From positions 1 through 6,664 of the forward strand of contig JABDQB010000330.1 of NCBI GenBank assembly GCA_013042495.1: a DNA stretch of 6,664 bases, in the 5' to 3' direction. The notes under the pieces were generated by a model. The model had not been told where the DNA came from. It saw only the letters and a program-made list of their open reading frames with translations, and ran no database searches. Made by a program: the position numbers and the translations under genes. Source of the DNA: Gemmatimonadota bacterium (lineage in GTDB: Bacteria; Gemmatimonadota; Gemmatimonadetes; Palauibacterales; Palauibacteraceae). Shown here in pieces: positions 1 through 5,379 of the stretch; position 1 is the first letter of the stretch, and each line of letters opens with the position of its first letter.

Positions 1-350
1 GCACCCTGGTGGGTCAGGTGAGACTCAAACTCGGACCCCTGGGCACGACTCTCGCCGGAGAAGCCGGGTTTCGCCAACTCGACGACGTGGCCCACTCGGT
101 ACTCATGGCGGCGACGGCGAGGGAAGTCACGGGCGGCGGGGCCGCTGACCTTCGGATGCGGAGTCACCTGACCGAACGGGGAAACGAGAGCACCAGCGTC
201 GATGTCCGCCTCGCAGTCCGACTCGCAGGCCGCCTCGACGGGCCAATCCTGAGCCGGGTTCTCGCCGGTGCGGCTGAGGTTCTCCTCCGGCGCTTCGCGA
301 CGTGCGTGCGCCGTCGTCTCGAAGCCGCCAGCTTTCCGCGTGTGGGCTGA
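1..350 (+). CDS. CoxG/SRPBCC-family protein, C-terminal part (5' partial)
   Basis: The frame is open from the left edge (first full codon at 3) to a TGA at 348-350, giving 115 residues; the N-terminus lies outside the window. The pattern matches the carbon monoxide dehydrogenase subunit G (CoxG) branch of the SRPBCC fold: a strand with VRLKLGPL near the start, then TLAGEAGF, a glycine-rich turn (VTGGGAADLRM), an alternating strand (STSVDVRLAVRLAGRLDG), and a closing amphipathic helix (SRVLAGAAEVLLRRFATCVRRRLEA). Known CoxG proteins are roughly 150-200 residues or more, so perhaps 30-40 N-terminal residues are missing. CoxG relatives help membrane association or maturation of molybdenum hydroxylases, but many family members are uncharacterised lipid or ligand binders. 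The upstream genes that would settle this are not visible. A GTG at 9 is internal to the open frame and need not be the true start. The gene converges on the GGDEF-like gene with 14 bases between the two stops. Confidence 0.75.
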   Translation, partial: TLVGQVRLKLGPLGTTLAGEAGFRQLDDVAHSVLMAATAREVTGGGAADLRMRSHLTERGNESTSVDVRLAVRLAGRLDGPILSRVLAGAAEVLLRRFATCVRRRLEAASFPRVG

Positions 351-367
351 TCCCGGCTGGCGGGTCA
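348..367. other. Imperfect hairpin joining two convergent stop codons
   Basis: The stop TGA of the CoxG-like gene (348-350) and the reverse-complement stop TCA of the GGDEF-like gene (365-367) form the ends of an inverted repeat. TGA pairs with TCA, T351 bulges out, CCCG (352-355) pairs with CGGG (361-364), and GCTGG (356-360) is the loop. A seven-pair stem with one bulge exactly fills the convergent junction. No T-run follows on either strand, so it is not a canonical intrinsic terminator. It may weakly help end or protect both transcripts. Confidence 0.35.
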
Positions 368-1321
368 GACGGTGCCGCGGATTTCCCGCACCTGCCCATC
401 GGGATTCACCACGGTCATCCCGGATGTCACAAGCGTCTCGCCCGTGGTGCCGGCCGCCACGACGATCCTTTCGCCCCCCATCCGCCGGGCCGTGTCCAGG
501 GCCTGCCGAGCCCGGGCGAGCAAAGCCTCAGAGCTCTTCATGTTCGTGTCGTAGCCGGCAATCCCGGCGCTCAGCGTGATCCGGCCGCTCCAGGGAGCCG
601 GAAGCGACGAGATCTCTTCGAGCACGCGAACCGAAAAACCGTACGCCCCCGACAGTGTCTCGCCGCTCAGGAACACGATGAGTCGGCGGTCGTCCACGCG
701 GCCGTACATGTTCGAGGCCCGCGTTTGGGCCTTGAGCGCCTGAACCGCGACGTCGACCGCCTTCGAGGCTTTGGTTTCGCCGTAGAGCGACGCGTACTCG
801 TCGTGCCGGTCGACCTCCAGCAGGACGATGGTCAGCGGGGGTCGTCTTCGAGCGACCTCGAAGAGTTTGTCGAGGAAGTAGTACAGCACCTCGCCCCTCG
901 GCAGGTCCTCAACCGATGGCGCCGGGTCTTCCCGATTCGGCTCCGTCTCACGACGCTGCACCCACCACTGCCGCTCGAGCCCAGCGCCGAGTGCCGCGGA
1001 GGCCGTCACGGCCACCACGACTCCCACGAGCTCCCAGACCGGCGGCCGACCATCGAGGAGCCCGGCAAACAGCTCTGACATCACGACCATCGCGGACGTC
1101 CAGGCAAGCCCGAGAAGAGCGCCCTTCCAACCCATGTATCGAGTCAGAAGAAAGACGGGAGCCAGGCCCAGCAACCAGATCAGGAGCGCCCAGGCTCCGA
1201 CCTCTCCGTGAAGCGCCAGCTGCGCCACCGCGGCGAGCGCAGGAAGGAAGGCCGCGGCCAAAAACGCGTGGGATGGTATTCGCATCGTTCCTGGCCTCGC
1301 GCCCTGCTGTCGAGAGTTCAT
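365..1321 (-). CDS. Membrane protein with degenerate GGDEF-like domain
   Basis: The product is 318 residues. Hydrophobic segments at about 19-35, 43-61, 66-83 and 95-114 suggest four membrane helices, followed by a cytosolic domain. Residues about 160-290 follow the GGDEF (diguanylate cyclase) fold: LLEVDRHDEYASLYG (167-181) corresponds to the metal-binding strand, SAGIAGYD (251-258) to the conserved S-x-G-x-A strand, and ALLARARQALDTARRMG (266-282) to the late helix. The signature itself is lost: aligning GRV-DDRRL-IVFL with the usual ARV-GGDEF-VVLL puts DDRRL (210-214) where GGDEF should be. The first metal Asp is Glu169, the usual Asn of the ND pair is Ala177, and the inhibitory RxxD site reads RASN (201-204). 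It should therefore not make c-di-GMP and is probably a pseudo-enzyme with a regulatory or scaffolding role. The start at 1321 lies one base after the etfA stop, with AGGAGG at 1335-1340 inside etfA (13-base spacing). An alternative start is Met13. Confidence 0.85.
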   Translation of the reverse strand: MNSRQQGARPGTMRIPSHAFLAAAFLPALAAVAQLALHGEVGAWALLIWLLGLAPVFLLTRYMGWKGALLGLAWTSAMVVMSELFAGLLDGRPPVWELVGVVVAVTASAALGAGLERQWWVQRRETEPNREDPAPSVEDLPRGEVLYYFLDKLFEVARRRPPLTIVLLEVDRHDEYASLYGETKASKAVDVAVQALKAQTRASNMYGRVDDRRLIVFLSGETLSGAYGFSVRVLEEISSLPAPWSGRITLSAGIAGYDTNMKSSEALLARARQALDTARRMGGERIVVAAGTTGETLVTSGMTVVNPDGQVREIRGTV

Positions 1322-1322
1322 G

Positions 1323-2309
1323 CTAACCGTCCGACCTCCTGACGGCCCGAATCTCCTCCGTCAGCCTGGGCAATACCTCGAACAGGTCGCCTACGACCCC
1401 ATAGTTCGCGACCCCGAAGATCGGCGCCTCGGCGTCCTTGTTGACGGCGACGATTACCCCGGCGGTGCGCATTCCGGCCAAGTGCTGGATCGCTCCGCTG
1501 ATGCCGACGGCGAAATAGAGGTTCGGAGAGACGACCTTGCCCGTCTGTCCTACCTGCTCGGAATGGGGCCGCCAGCCCGCGTCCACCACCGCCCGGCTGG
1601 CACCCAGGGTAGCGTCGTCACCGAGTGCCTCCCCCAGGTCTTCGAGAAGCTGCCAGTTCGATGCATCCTGCAGACCGCGCCCACCGGCCACGACCACCGG
1701 CGCCTCTCGAACGTCCAGCGTCGTTCGTTCCGCGGCTTCGATCGAGACCACTCGCGTCGTCGGCGTCACCTGCGGGGCGGCCAGGCTCTCGACCACCGCT
1801 TCACGAGGATCGGCAGTCGCCGGAAACACGTTCGGTCGGATGCTGATCAGCGCCGGAGACTGGAGAAAGCGAAACCGGCCGTACGCCTTTCCGCCATACA
1901 TCGGTCTGCTGATGACGGGTGATCCTCCCTCTACCTCGATTTCGGTAGCCTCGGATCCGAGGGCCAGGTCGAGACGGGCCGCCACACGCGCCGCCAGGTC
2001 CTTTCCCTGCGCCGACGCCGCGAACAGCACGGCGGCCGGGCTGACGCTCGCCGTCACCGAAGCCAGCAGCTCCACGCTCGCGTCGGGTTGATACAGGTTC
2101 AGAGACTCGGCCTCGCACACCAGGATTCGATCCGCCCCGAAACGAGACAGGTCCGAGGCTGCCTCAGCCGACCCCGGCCCGCCCACGACGAGCGCCACGA
2201 CCTGACCGTTCATCTGATCGGCCACCGCACGCGCCGCGGCGACGACCTCCCCAGCCACGGGCCGGAGGGCACCGGCCCGAGTCTCCGCATAAGCCAGGAT
2301 GTCCGCCAT
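1323..2309 (-). CDS. etfA: Electron transfer flavoprotein subunit alpha
   Basis: The product is 328 residues, a normal length for bacterial EtfA (FixB family). It is the large subunit of the cytosolic ETF heterodimer and holds the redox-active FAD that takes electrons from acyl-CoA and similar dehydrogenases and passes them to ETF-quinone oxidoreductase. The N-terminal alpha/beta domain (about 1-190) has weaker conservation. The C-terminal FAD domain is textbook: AGGRGLQ (208-214), LGASRAVVDAGW (235-246), QVGQTGKVVSP (252-262), LYFAVGISGAIQHLAGM (264-280), VNKDAEAPIF (289-298) and ANYGVVGDLF (301-310). The Asn at 302 sits where many relatives have Asp (ADYG). The ATG overlaps the etfB stop by one base (TAATG), indicating translational coupling and equal subunit supply. 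One base separates its stop from the next start downstream. Identification is secure; the partner dehydrogenase is unknown, as none is encoded here. Confidence 0.98.
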   Translation of the reverse strand: MADILAYAETRAGALRPVAGEVVAAARAVADQMNGQVVALVVGGPGSAEAASDLSRFGADRILVCEAESLNLYQPDASVELLASVTASVSPAAVLFAASAQGKDLAARVAARLDLALGSEATEIEVEGGSPVISRPMYGGKAYGRFRFLQSPALISIRPNVFPATADPREAVVESLAAPQVTPTTRVVSIEAAERTTLDVREAPVVVAGGRGLQDASNWQLLEDLGEALGDDATLGASRAVVDAGWRPHSEQVGQTGKVVSPNLYFAVGISGAIQHLAGMRTAGVIVAVNKDAEAPIFGVANYGVVGDLFEVLPRLTEEIRAVRRSDG

Positions 2310-3058
2310 TAGAGCACCTTCGCTTCCTCTCGCAGTCTGCGGACCAGTTCCGGCACCGCTTCCACTCCCTCTCCCACGATCTCGGGCTCAGCACGGGCGG
2401 GGGGCGGAGTCAGGCCCAGCAGCTCGATCTTCGGATCGGCCAGCGTAACGTCCTTCTCCTCGAGTGGCTTCCTCTTCGCCGCCATGATTCCCTTCAAGCT
2501 CGGATACCGGGGCTCGTTGAGGCCTTTCTGCGCGGAGACGACCCCAGGAAGGTCGAATTCCACGATCTCGTGCCCACCCTCGATTTCCCTCGTTGCGGTG
2601 GCACCTCGCCCCTCGACCTTCAGGTCGACCACGACTGTCGCGCAGGGCAGGCCCATCAGCTGGGCGACCATCGCGGGTACCTGCATGTTGTCATCATCGA
2701 TCGCCTGCTTGCCGAACAACACGAGGTCGTAGTCTCGTGTCGCGATTTCGTCAGCCAGAGCTCTCGCGACCGCCAGTCCGTCGAACGATCCCACGGAACG
2801 GAGCAGAACTCCCTCGTCGGCCCCCATTGCGAGCGCGGATCTGAGAGTCTCACGTGCTTCGTCCGGCCCGACGGTCACCGCCGTCACGCTTCCTTCACCC
2901 GACTGTTCCTTGAGGCGCAACGCTTCTTCGAGAGCGAACTCGTCGTACGGATTCATGGCGAATTTTACGCCCGACGCATCGATCGCCATGCCGCCCGCCG
3001 CGACCCTGACTCGCGCTTCCGAGTCGGGCACGCGTTTTATACACACGATGGATCTCAC
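2309..3058 (-). CDS. etfB: Electron transfer flavoprotein subunit beta
   Basis: The product is 249 residues, typical of EtfB (FixA family). It begins MRSIVCIKRVPDSE, which lines up with the usual MKIVVCVKQVPD start and supports the GTG initiation codon at 3058; AAGAAGG at 3065-3071 is a good ribosome site six bases upstream. Further landmarks are FAMNPYDEFALEEALRLKE (33-51), GPDEARETLRSALAMGAD (64-81), the nucleotide-binding stretch GKQAIDDDNMQVP (116-128), and the conserved loop KGLNEPRYPSLKGIMAAKRK (178-197), whose Leu and Lys residues contact client dehydrogenases in studied ETFs. The C-terminal tail (about 215-249) would wrap onto EtfA. Whether this ETF is a simple one-FAD carrier or a bifurcating type cannot be settled by eye; the AIDDD motif and the lack of accompanying bifurcation genes favour the simple type, but that is inference. 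It is the second gene of the minus-strand cluster. Confidence 0.98.
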   Translation of the reverse strand: MRSIVCIKRVPDSEARVRVAAGGMAIDASGVKFAMNPYDEFALEEALRLKEQSGEGSVTAVTVGPDEARETLRSALAMGADEGVLLRSVGSFDGLAVARALADEIATRDYDLVLFGKQAIDDDNMQVPAMVAQLMGLPCATVVVDLKVEGRGATATREIEGGHEIVEFDLPGVVSAQKGLNEPRYPSLKGIMAAKRKPLEEKDVTLADPKIELLGLTPPPARAEPEIVGEGVEAVPELVRRLREEAKVL

Positions 3059-3064
3059 GTGATG

Positions 3065-3071
3065 CCTTCTT
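3065..3071 (-). promoter_or_regulatory. Ribosome binding site of etfB
   Basis: On the minus strand AAGAAGG lies six bases before the GTG at 3058-3056. With the family-typical N-terminus that follows, it decides the non-ATG start of etfB. Confidence 0.7.
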
Positions 3072-3078
3072 TGTTGTC

Positions 3079-3109
3079 TGACCGGTTGACCGGGTGCCTG
3101 CTCAGCAGG
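3079..3109. repeat. Tandem 7-mer repeat and short hairpin in the gap before etfB
   Basis: The 62-base gap between the 172-residue gene and etfB holds TGACCGG twice (3079-3085 and 3087-3093, period 8) and a perfect stem CCTGC-TCA-GCAGG at 3097-3109. The repeats also give a palindromic ACCGG-TT-GACCGG-like dyad. No T-run follows in the minus direction, so a terminator is unlikely. It could be an operator or a structured mRNA leader that uncouples etfB from the gene before it. Confidence 0.35.
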
Positions 3110-3120
3110 ACCCGCCGAAC

Positions 3121-3639
3121 TCAGTGAGCCAGTCTTTCGATCTCGCCGTCGGAAATGCAGTAGAGTTTGTAAGTCATCAAGTCGATCAGGTCGTCCGTCA
3201 CCTGAACCTCGCGCTGAATCGTGGCGCGGTCCGCGCCATCCTCCGGGCGCTTCACGCGAAGTTCGACCAGGCGGGAAGCCAGCCAGAGCAGGAAGTCATG
3301 CGCCACGTCTCGACGCTCTCTGTCCCTGTCCGGTTCTCCGTTTTCGGATCGAGGAAGCCAGGCAGCGACCAGGGCGAGCAGCCCCGGGAATACCATCTCC
3401 GTCAGTTCTGCCTCGCCAACGAGCTCCTCGTGGGTCAACTGCTCCCAATTGAGCTCGTTCCAGTAGAGCTCGCATGCCTCTTCGAAGAGGTGACGCCGGG
3501 CTGCGGGAGCGGTGGGCCTGAGGACCAGGTCATCGGGATCCAGGTCCCGGTGCACCTGGCGACGCAGGGAACGCACGCGCTCTTCCACCAGCGTTCGCGC
3601 GGCCAGGTCGAGATGGCGGCCGTCCTGTCCTTCCGTCAC
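3121..3639 (-). CDS. Uncharacterised acidic, helical protein (172 aa)
   Basis: I do not recognise the family. From the GTG at 3639 the product has 172 residues, with no signal peptide or clear membrane helix, so it is probably cytosolic. It is charged and Trp-rich in its middle: LFEEACELYWNELNWEQLTHEE (51-72) is the most striking stretch, followed by a hydrophobic helix EMVFPGLLALVAAWL (81-95), a second helix AHDFLLWLASRLVELRVKRP (113-132), and an ending IDLMTYKLYCISDGEIERL (152-170). That ending resembles the ID-LVY-LYGLS-EEI tail found in some Eco57I-type methylases, perhaps only by chance. The frame is open far upstream (to 4257), but that stretch is Arg-rich and crosses the opposite-strand sigma gene. 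GGGAG at 3644-3648, four bases before the GTG, favours this start. An in-frame ATG at 3838 is the main alternative (238 residues). It is probably the first gene of the etfBA cluster, 62 bases upstream of etfB. Confidence 0.65.
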   Translation of the reverse strand: MTEGQDGRHLDLAARTLVEERVRSLRRQVHRDLDPDDLVLRPTAPAARRHLFEEACELYWNELNWEQLTHEELVGEAELTEMVFPGLLALVAAWLPRSENGEPDRDRERRDVAHDFLLWLASRLVELRVKRPEDGADRATIQREVQVTDDLIDLMTYKLYCISDGEIERLAH

Positions 3640-3652
3640 GTTGCTCCCGCTT

Positions 3653-3677
3653 CCGTTCGGGTTGCGCTGCCGTTCGG
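3653..3677. repeat. Two direct copies of CCGTTCGG
   Basis: CCGTTCGG occurs at 3653-3660 and 3670-3677, just upstream of the proposed GTG start at 3639. Each copy is itself a CCG-TT-CGG dyad, as is common for regulator half-sites, but a chance origin in GC-rich DNA cannot be excluded. Confidence 0.25.
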
Positions 3678-3855
3678 TGTACCCATTCGCCCGAGCAAGA
3701 TGCGCGCGGCTTTCGCGGCGAGCAAGGAATCGGGATCTGCGGCAGTCGCGGGATCGCGACCCGAGCGGCACGATGTTCGGATCGACCGGGCCGCGCCGCG
3801 ACCCCGAAGCTTGCCTGCGCCCGCGGTGAGCGTCTAGCATCCCGCCGGATTTGCG

Positions 3856-3886
3856 TGCAACGCCTGACGAGAGAGATGTGTTAAGA
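3856..3886 (+). promoter_or_regulatory. Possible ECF-type promoter of the sigma operon
   Basis: TGCAACG (3856-3862) resembles the AAC-containing -35 element of many ECF-dependent promoters. It lies about 18 bases before GTTAAGA (3880-3886), in the only AT-richer stretch before the sigma gene, and about 30 bases upstream of the start codon. ECF sigma factors commonly activate their own operon, so an autoregulated promoter is expected in this place. The element assignment is a guess from position and pattern. Confidence 0.2.
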
Positions 3887-3915
3887 GTGTTGCGAGGGCG
3901 ACAGACAGGGCCTCG

Positions 3916-4551
3916 ATGTCGACCGGGATGGTGCGGTTGGACAGCGTCCCGACTCGAGGCCGCGTGAGATCGGCCGAGAGCCTGGCGGAGGAGCAAGCCC
4001 TTGTGAGGGCCGTGCAGGACGGCGACGACGATGCCTTCGGCGCTCTGGTCGATCGGTACCTGGAAGCGGCGTTCGCGACAGCACTGTCCGTGCTTCGCAA
4101 CACGCACGATGCCGAGGACGCGGTTCAGAGTGCCTTTATCCGGGCACTCGAGAGGATCGATCAGCTCAAGCCGGGCAGTCCGTTCGGACCGTGGTTCTAC
4201 AGGGTGCTGCGGTCGACATGCCTGAACTTGAGGCGGCGCGAGGCCCTCAGGAGCCACGAGGAGATTCCGGTTTCCGCGGCGGGCGGCCGCAATCCGGACA
4301 GAGACCTCCAGGAGGAACTAACCAGGGAAACGGTGATGGTCGCTCTTGGCGAGCTGCCTGAGATGCAGCGACTGGCGATCACGTTGTACGACCTGGAGGG
4401 ATACAGTCACCAGGAAATCGGTGACATCCTGGGAATCGCCGTCGGAACTTCGAGGGCGCATGTGCATCACGCGAGACGCGCTTTGAGGAAGTTGATCGGA
4501 CCGATTGTCGGTGCCGACGAGGGCTACAGCGAGCTAACGGAGCCGAGATGA
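3916..4551 (+). CDS. RNA polymerase ECF-family sigma factor
   Basis: The product is 211 residues, the usual two-domain ECF layout. Region 2 covers about 26-108: EEQALVRAVQDGDDDAFGAL opens the domain, DAEDAVQSAFIRAL (65-78) is the conserved core-binding and -10 helix, and FGPWFYRVLRSTCLNLRRRE (90-109) is the region 2.4-like end. A linker with PVSAAGGRNPDRD follows. Region 4 covers about 139-195: LGELPEMQRLAITLYDLEGY, then the helix-turn-helix SHQEIGDILGIAVGTSRAHVHHARRALRK, which reads the -35 element. It directs RNA polymerase to a small stress regulon. The ATG at 3916 has CAGGG five bases upstream; Met5 is an alternative, as the domain begins only near residue 26. The stop overlaps the next ATG (ATGA), so sigma factor and candidate anti-sigma factor are co-translated. 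The ECF subgroup cannot be assigned by eye. Confidence 0.97.
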   Translation: MSTGMVRLDSVPTRGRVRSAESLAEEQALVRAVQDGDDDAFGALVDRYLEAAFATALSVLRNTHDAEDAVQSAFIRALERIDQLKPGSPFGPWFYRVLRSTCLNLRRREALRSHEEIPVSAAGGRNPDRDLQEELTRETVMVALGELPEMQRLAITLYDLEGYSHQEIGDILGIAVGTSRAHVHHARRALRKLIGPIVGADEGYSELTEPR

Positions 4552-4916
4552 GTATCGACAGATGGCCAGCCTGGATGGGCACGCTGCGCCCGGACGAACT
4601 GACCAGGAGCCGCATGAGACGCGCGATCACGGATGAAGCGCTGCCGCTCCTGAAGGCGCGGCGGGACAGCTGGTTCGACGCCGTTGCGGATTGGGCCACG
4701 ATCCTGAGTCCTCTTGCCGCCGCGGTGACCCTGATATTCGCGGGCCTGGCTCTCCGGCAGGCAGGAAGGGTCGAGCTTCCTGAGAACCTGGCGTCCGCTC
4801 CGGCCGTCGAAGAGCTGGTGCGACCGGATGAGATCCTTCCGTCGACGTTTGGCCGAGACAGCGTCGCGGACCTCGATGTAATCATGACCGCCCTGTACGA
4901 GACCGAGGGCCCATGA
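4548..4916 (+). CDS. Small single-pass membrane protein, candidate anti-sigma factor
   Basis: The product is 122 residues with no family I can name. An N-terminal charged segment (1-47, with RPDELTRSRMRRAITDEALP) is followed by one hydrophobic helix (WATILSPLAAAVTLIFAGLAL, about 49-69) and a C-terminal acidic tail (70-122) ending near LDVIMTALYETEG. With the positive-rich side at the N-terminus, the N-terminal part should be cytosolic and the tail periplasmic. A gene directly after an ECF sigma gene, with cytosolic helix, one membrane span and periplasmic tail, is the expected plan for a transmembrane anti-sigma factor. The HxxxCxxC zinc motif of ZAS anti-sigma factors is absent; there is no cysteine at all. 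Both ends are ATGA overlaps (with the sigma gene at 4548-4551, and with the next gene at 4913-4916), and GGAG at 4539-4542 precedes the start by five bases. The anti-sigma role rests on position and topology only. Confidence 0.8.
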   Translation: MSIDRWPAWMGTLRPDELTRSRMRRAITDEALPLLKARRDSWFDAVADWATILSPLAAAVTLIFAGLALRQAGRVELPENLASAPAVEELVRPDEILPSTFGRDSVADLDVIMTALYETEGP

Positions 4917-5290
4917 TCCGGGCCAGTCGCGGACGGGCTGCCGTTCTTCTCCTTCTCATGTTCGCCGCCGGCCTGGCCGTTGGACTGGCCGGAGAACGCT
5001 ATGCGTTGCACCGAGGCCTGACTGACGATTCCGGTAGGGAGCGTCGAGGCAGCACGATCGAGCGCTTCGCGGACGATCTTGGAATCACGCCCTCGCAGCA
5101 GGCTCAAATCGATCCGATCCTCGTCGAGACGCGTGAACAGATGTCGGCCGTGTTCGACCGGGTGCGACCGGAGTGGGAAGCTGTCGTCGATTCGGCAAGA
5201 ACCCGGATCGAGGCCGTGCTCTCTCCTGACCAGGTGGAACGGTACCGTGCGCTTCTGGAGGAGCAGGATCGGGAACGCGAGGCCGAATGA
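4913..5290 (+). CDS. Membrane-anchored Spy/CnrX-like periplasmic sensor protein
   Basis: The product is 125 residues. An N-terminal basic stretch and hydrophobic helix (about 8-27, AAVLLLLMFAAGLAVGLAG) form an uncleaved anchor or signal, followed by a helical periplasmic domain. The domain carries two LTXXQ-like motifs, ITPSQ (58-62) and LSPDQ (103-107), bracketing a helix with VETREQMSAVFDRVRPEWEAV, the pattern of the Spy/CpxP/ZraP/CnrX superfamily (often annotated as periplasmic heavy-metal sensor). Members bind metals or unfolded proteins and tune envelope-stress signalling. Few potential metal ligands are present (His33, Met79), so metal sensing is uncertain and a misfolding or chaperone-type role is equally possible. 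Being co-translated third after an ECF sigma factor and a membrane protein parallels the sensor/anti-sigma/sigma arrangement of Cnr systems. GAGGG at 4905-4909 precedes the ATG by three bases. Its TGA overlaps an in-frame ATG of the tolC-like frame at 5287. Confidence 0.85.
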   Translation: MIRASRGRAAVLLLLMFAAGLAVGLAGERYALHRGLTDDSGRERRGSTIERFADDLGITPSQQAQIDPILVETREQMSAVFDRVRPEWEAVVDSARTRIEAVLSPDQVERYRALLEEQDREREAE

Positions 5291-5368
5291 TCAGGGATTC
5301 GATATGTCGCGGACGGAGTCTAACACGAGCTGAGACGGTGTACGGAATGATGCGCGAGAGACACATAA

Positions 5369-5373
5369 AGAGG
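5369..5373 (+). promoter_or_regulatory. Ribosome binding site deciding the tolC-like start
   Basis: AGAGG (within AAAGAGG, 5367-5373) lies six bases before the ATG at 5380, and the protein from that ATG begins with a proper signal peptide. It therefore favours 5380 over the in-frame ATGs at 5287, 5347, 5350 and 5392. Confidence 0.6.
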
Positions 5374-5379
5374 CGTCCG

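Larger units (their letters stand above)
3640..3915. other. Divergent intergenic region
   Basis: These 276 bases separate the leftward 172-residue gene from the rightward sigma-factor gene and should carry promoters for both operons. Visible elements are two copies of CCGTTCGG (3653-3660 and 3670-3677, 17 bases apart start to start), a perfect six-pair hairpin GTCGCG-GGAT-CGCGAC (3745-3760), and a small TTGC-GT-GCAA dyad (3851-3860). No tRNA or clear intrinsic terminator was found. A minus-strand frame stays open throughout, but its translation is Arg/Ser-rich and looks non-coding. Confidence 0.5.

Noticed and set aside
302..1078. Long + strand reading frame (258 codons)
   Set aside because: It lies opposite the GGDEF-like membrane protein, and its translation is Arg/Pro/His-rich without domains; a typical high-GC antisense shadow.
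1320..2091. Long + strand reading frames opposite etfA
   Set aside because: etfA is certain on the minus strand, and these translations are low-complexity Arg/Ser/Pro-rich.
3745..3760. Perfect six-pair hairpin GTCGCG-GGAT-CGCGAC as an intrinsic terminator
   Set aside because: No T-run on either side, and no gene ends there; it lies in a divergent upstream region.
3640..3915. Possible tRNA or small RNA in the divergent gap
   Set aside because: No T-arm (GTTCRA) with matching acceptor stem and no other recognisable RNA fold was found by eye.
3834..4103. Minus-strand frames opposite the sigma gene start
   Set aside because: They are shadows of region 2 of the ECF sigma factor, without ribosome site or conserved sequence.
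3640..4257. Upstream extension of the 172-aa gene to give up to 378 residues
   Set aside because: The extension is Arg-rich with no recognisable sequence and overlaps the well-supported ECF sigma gene on the opposite strand. A start at 3838 remains possible but is less supported than 3639.
4379..5107. Minus-strand frame (242 codons) opposite the sigma, membrane and sensor genes
   Set aside because: It spans three ATGA-coupled + strand genes and its translation is Ser/Arg-rich with no domain.
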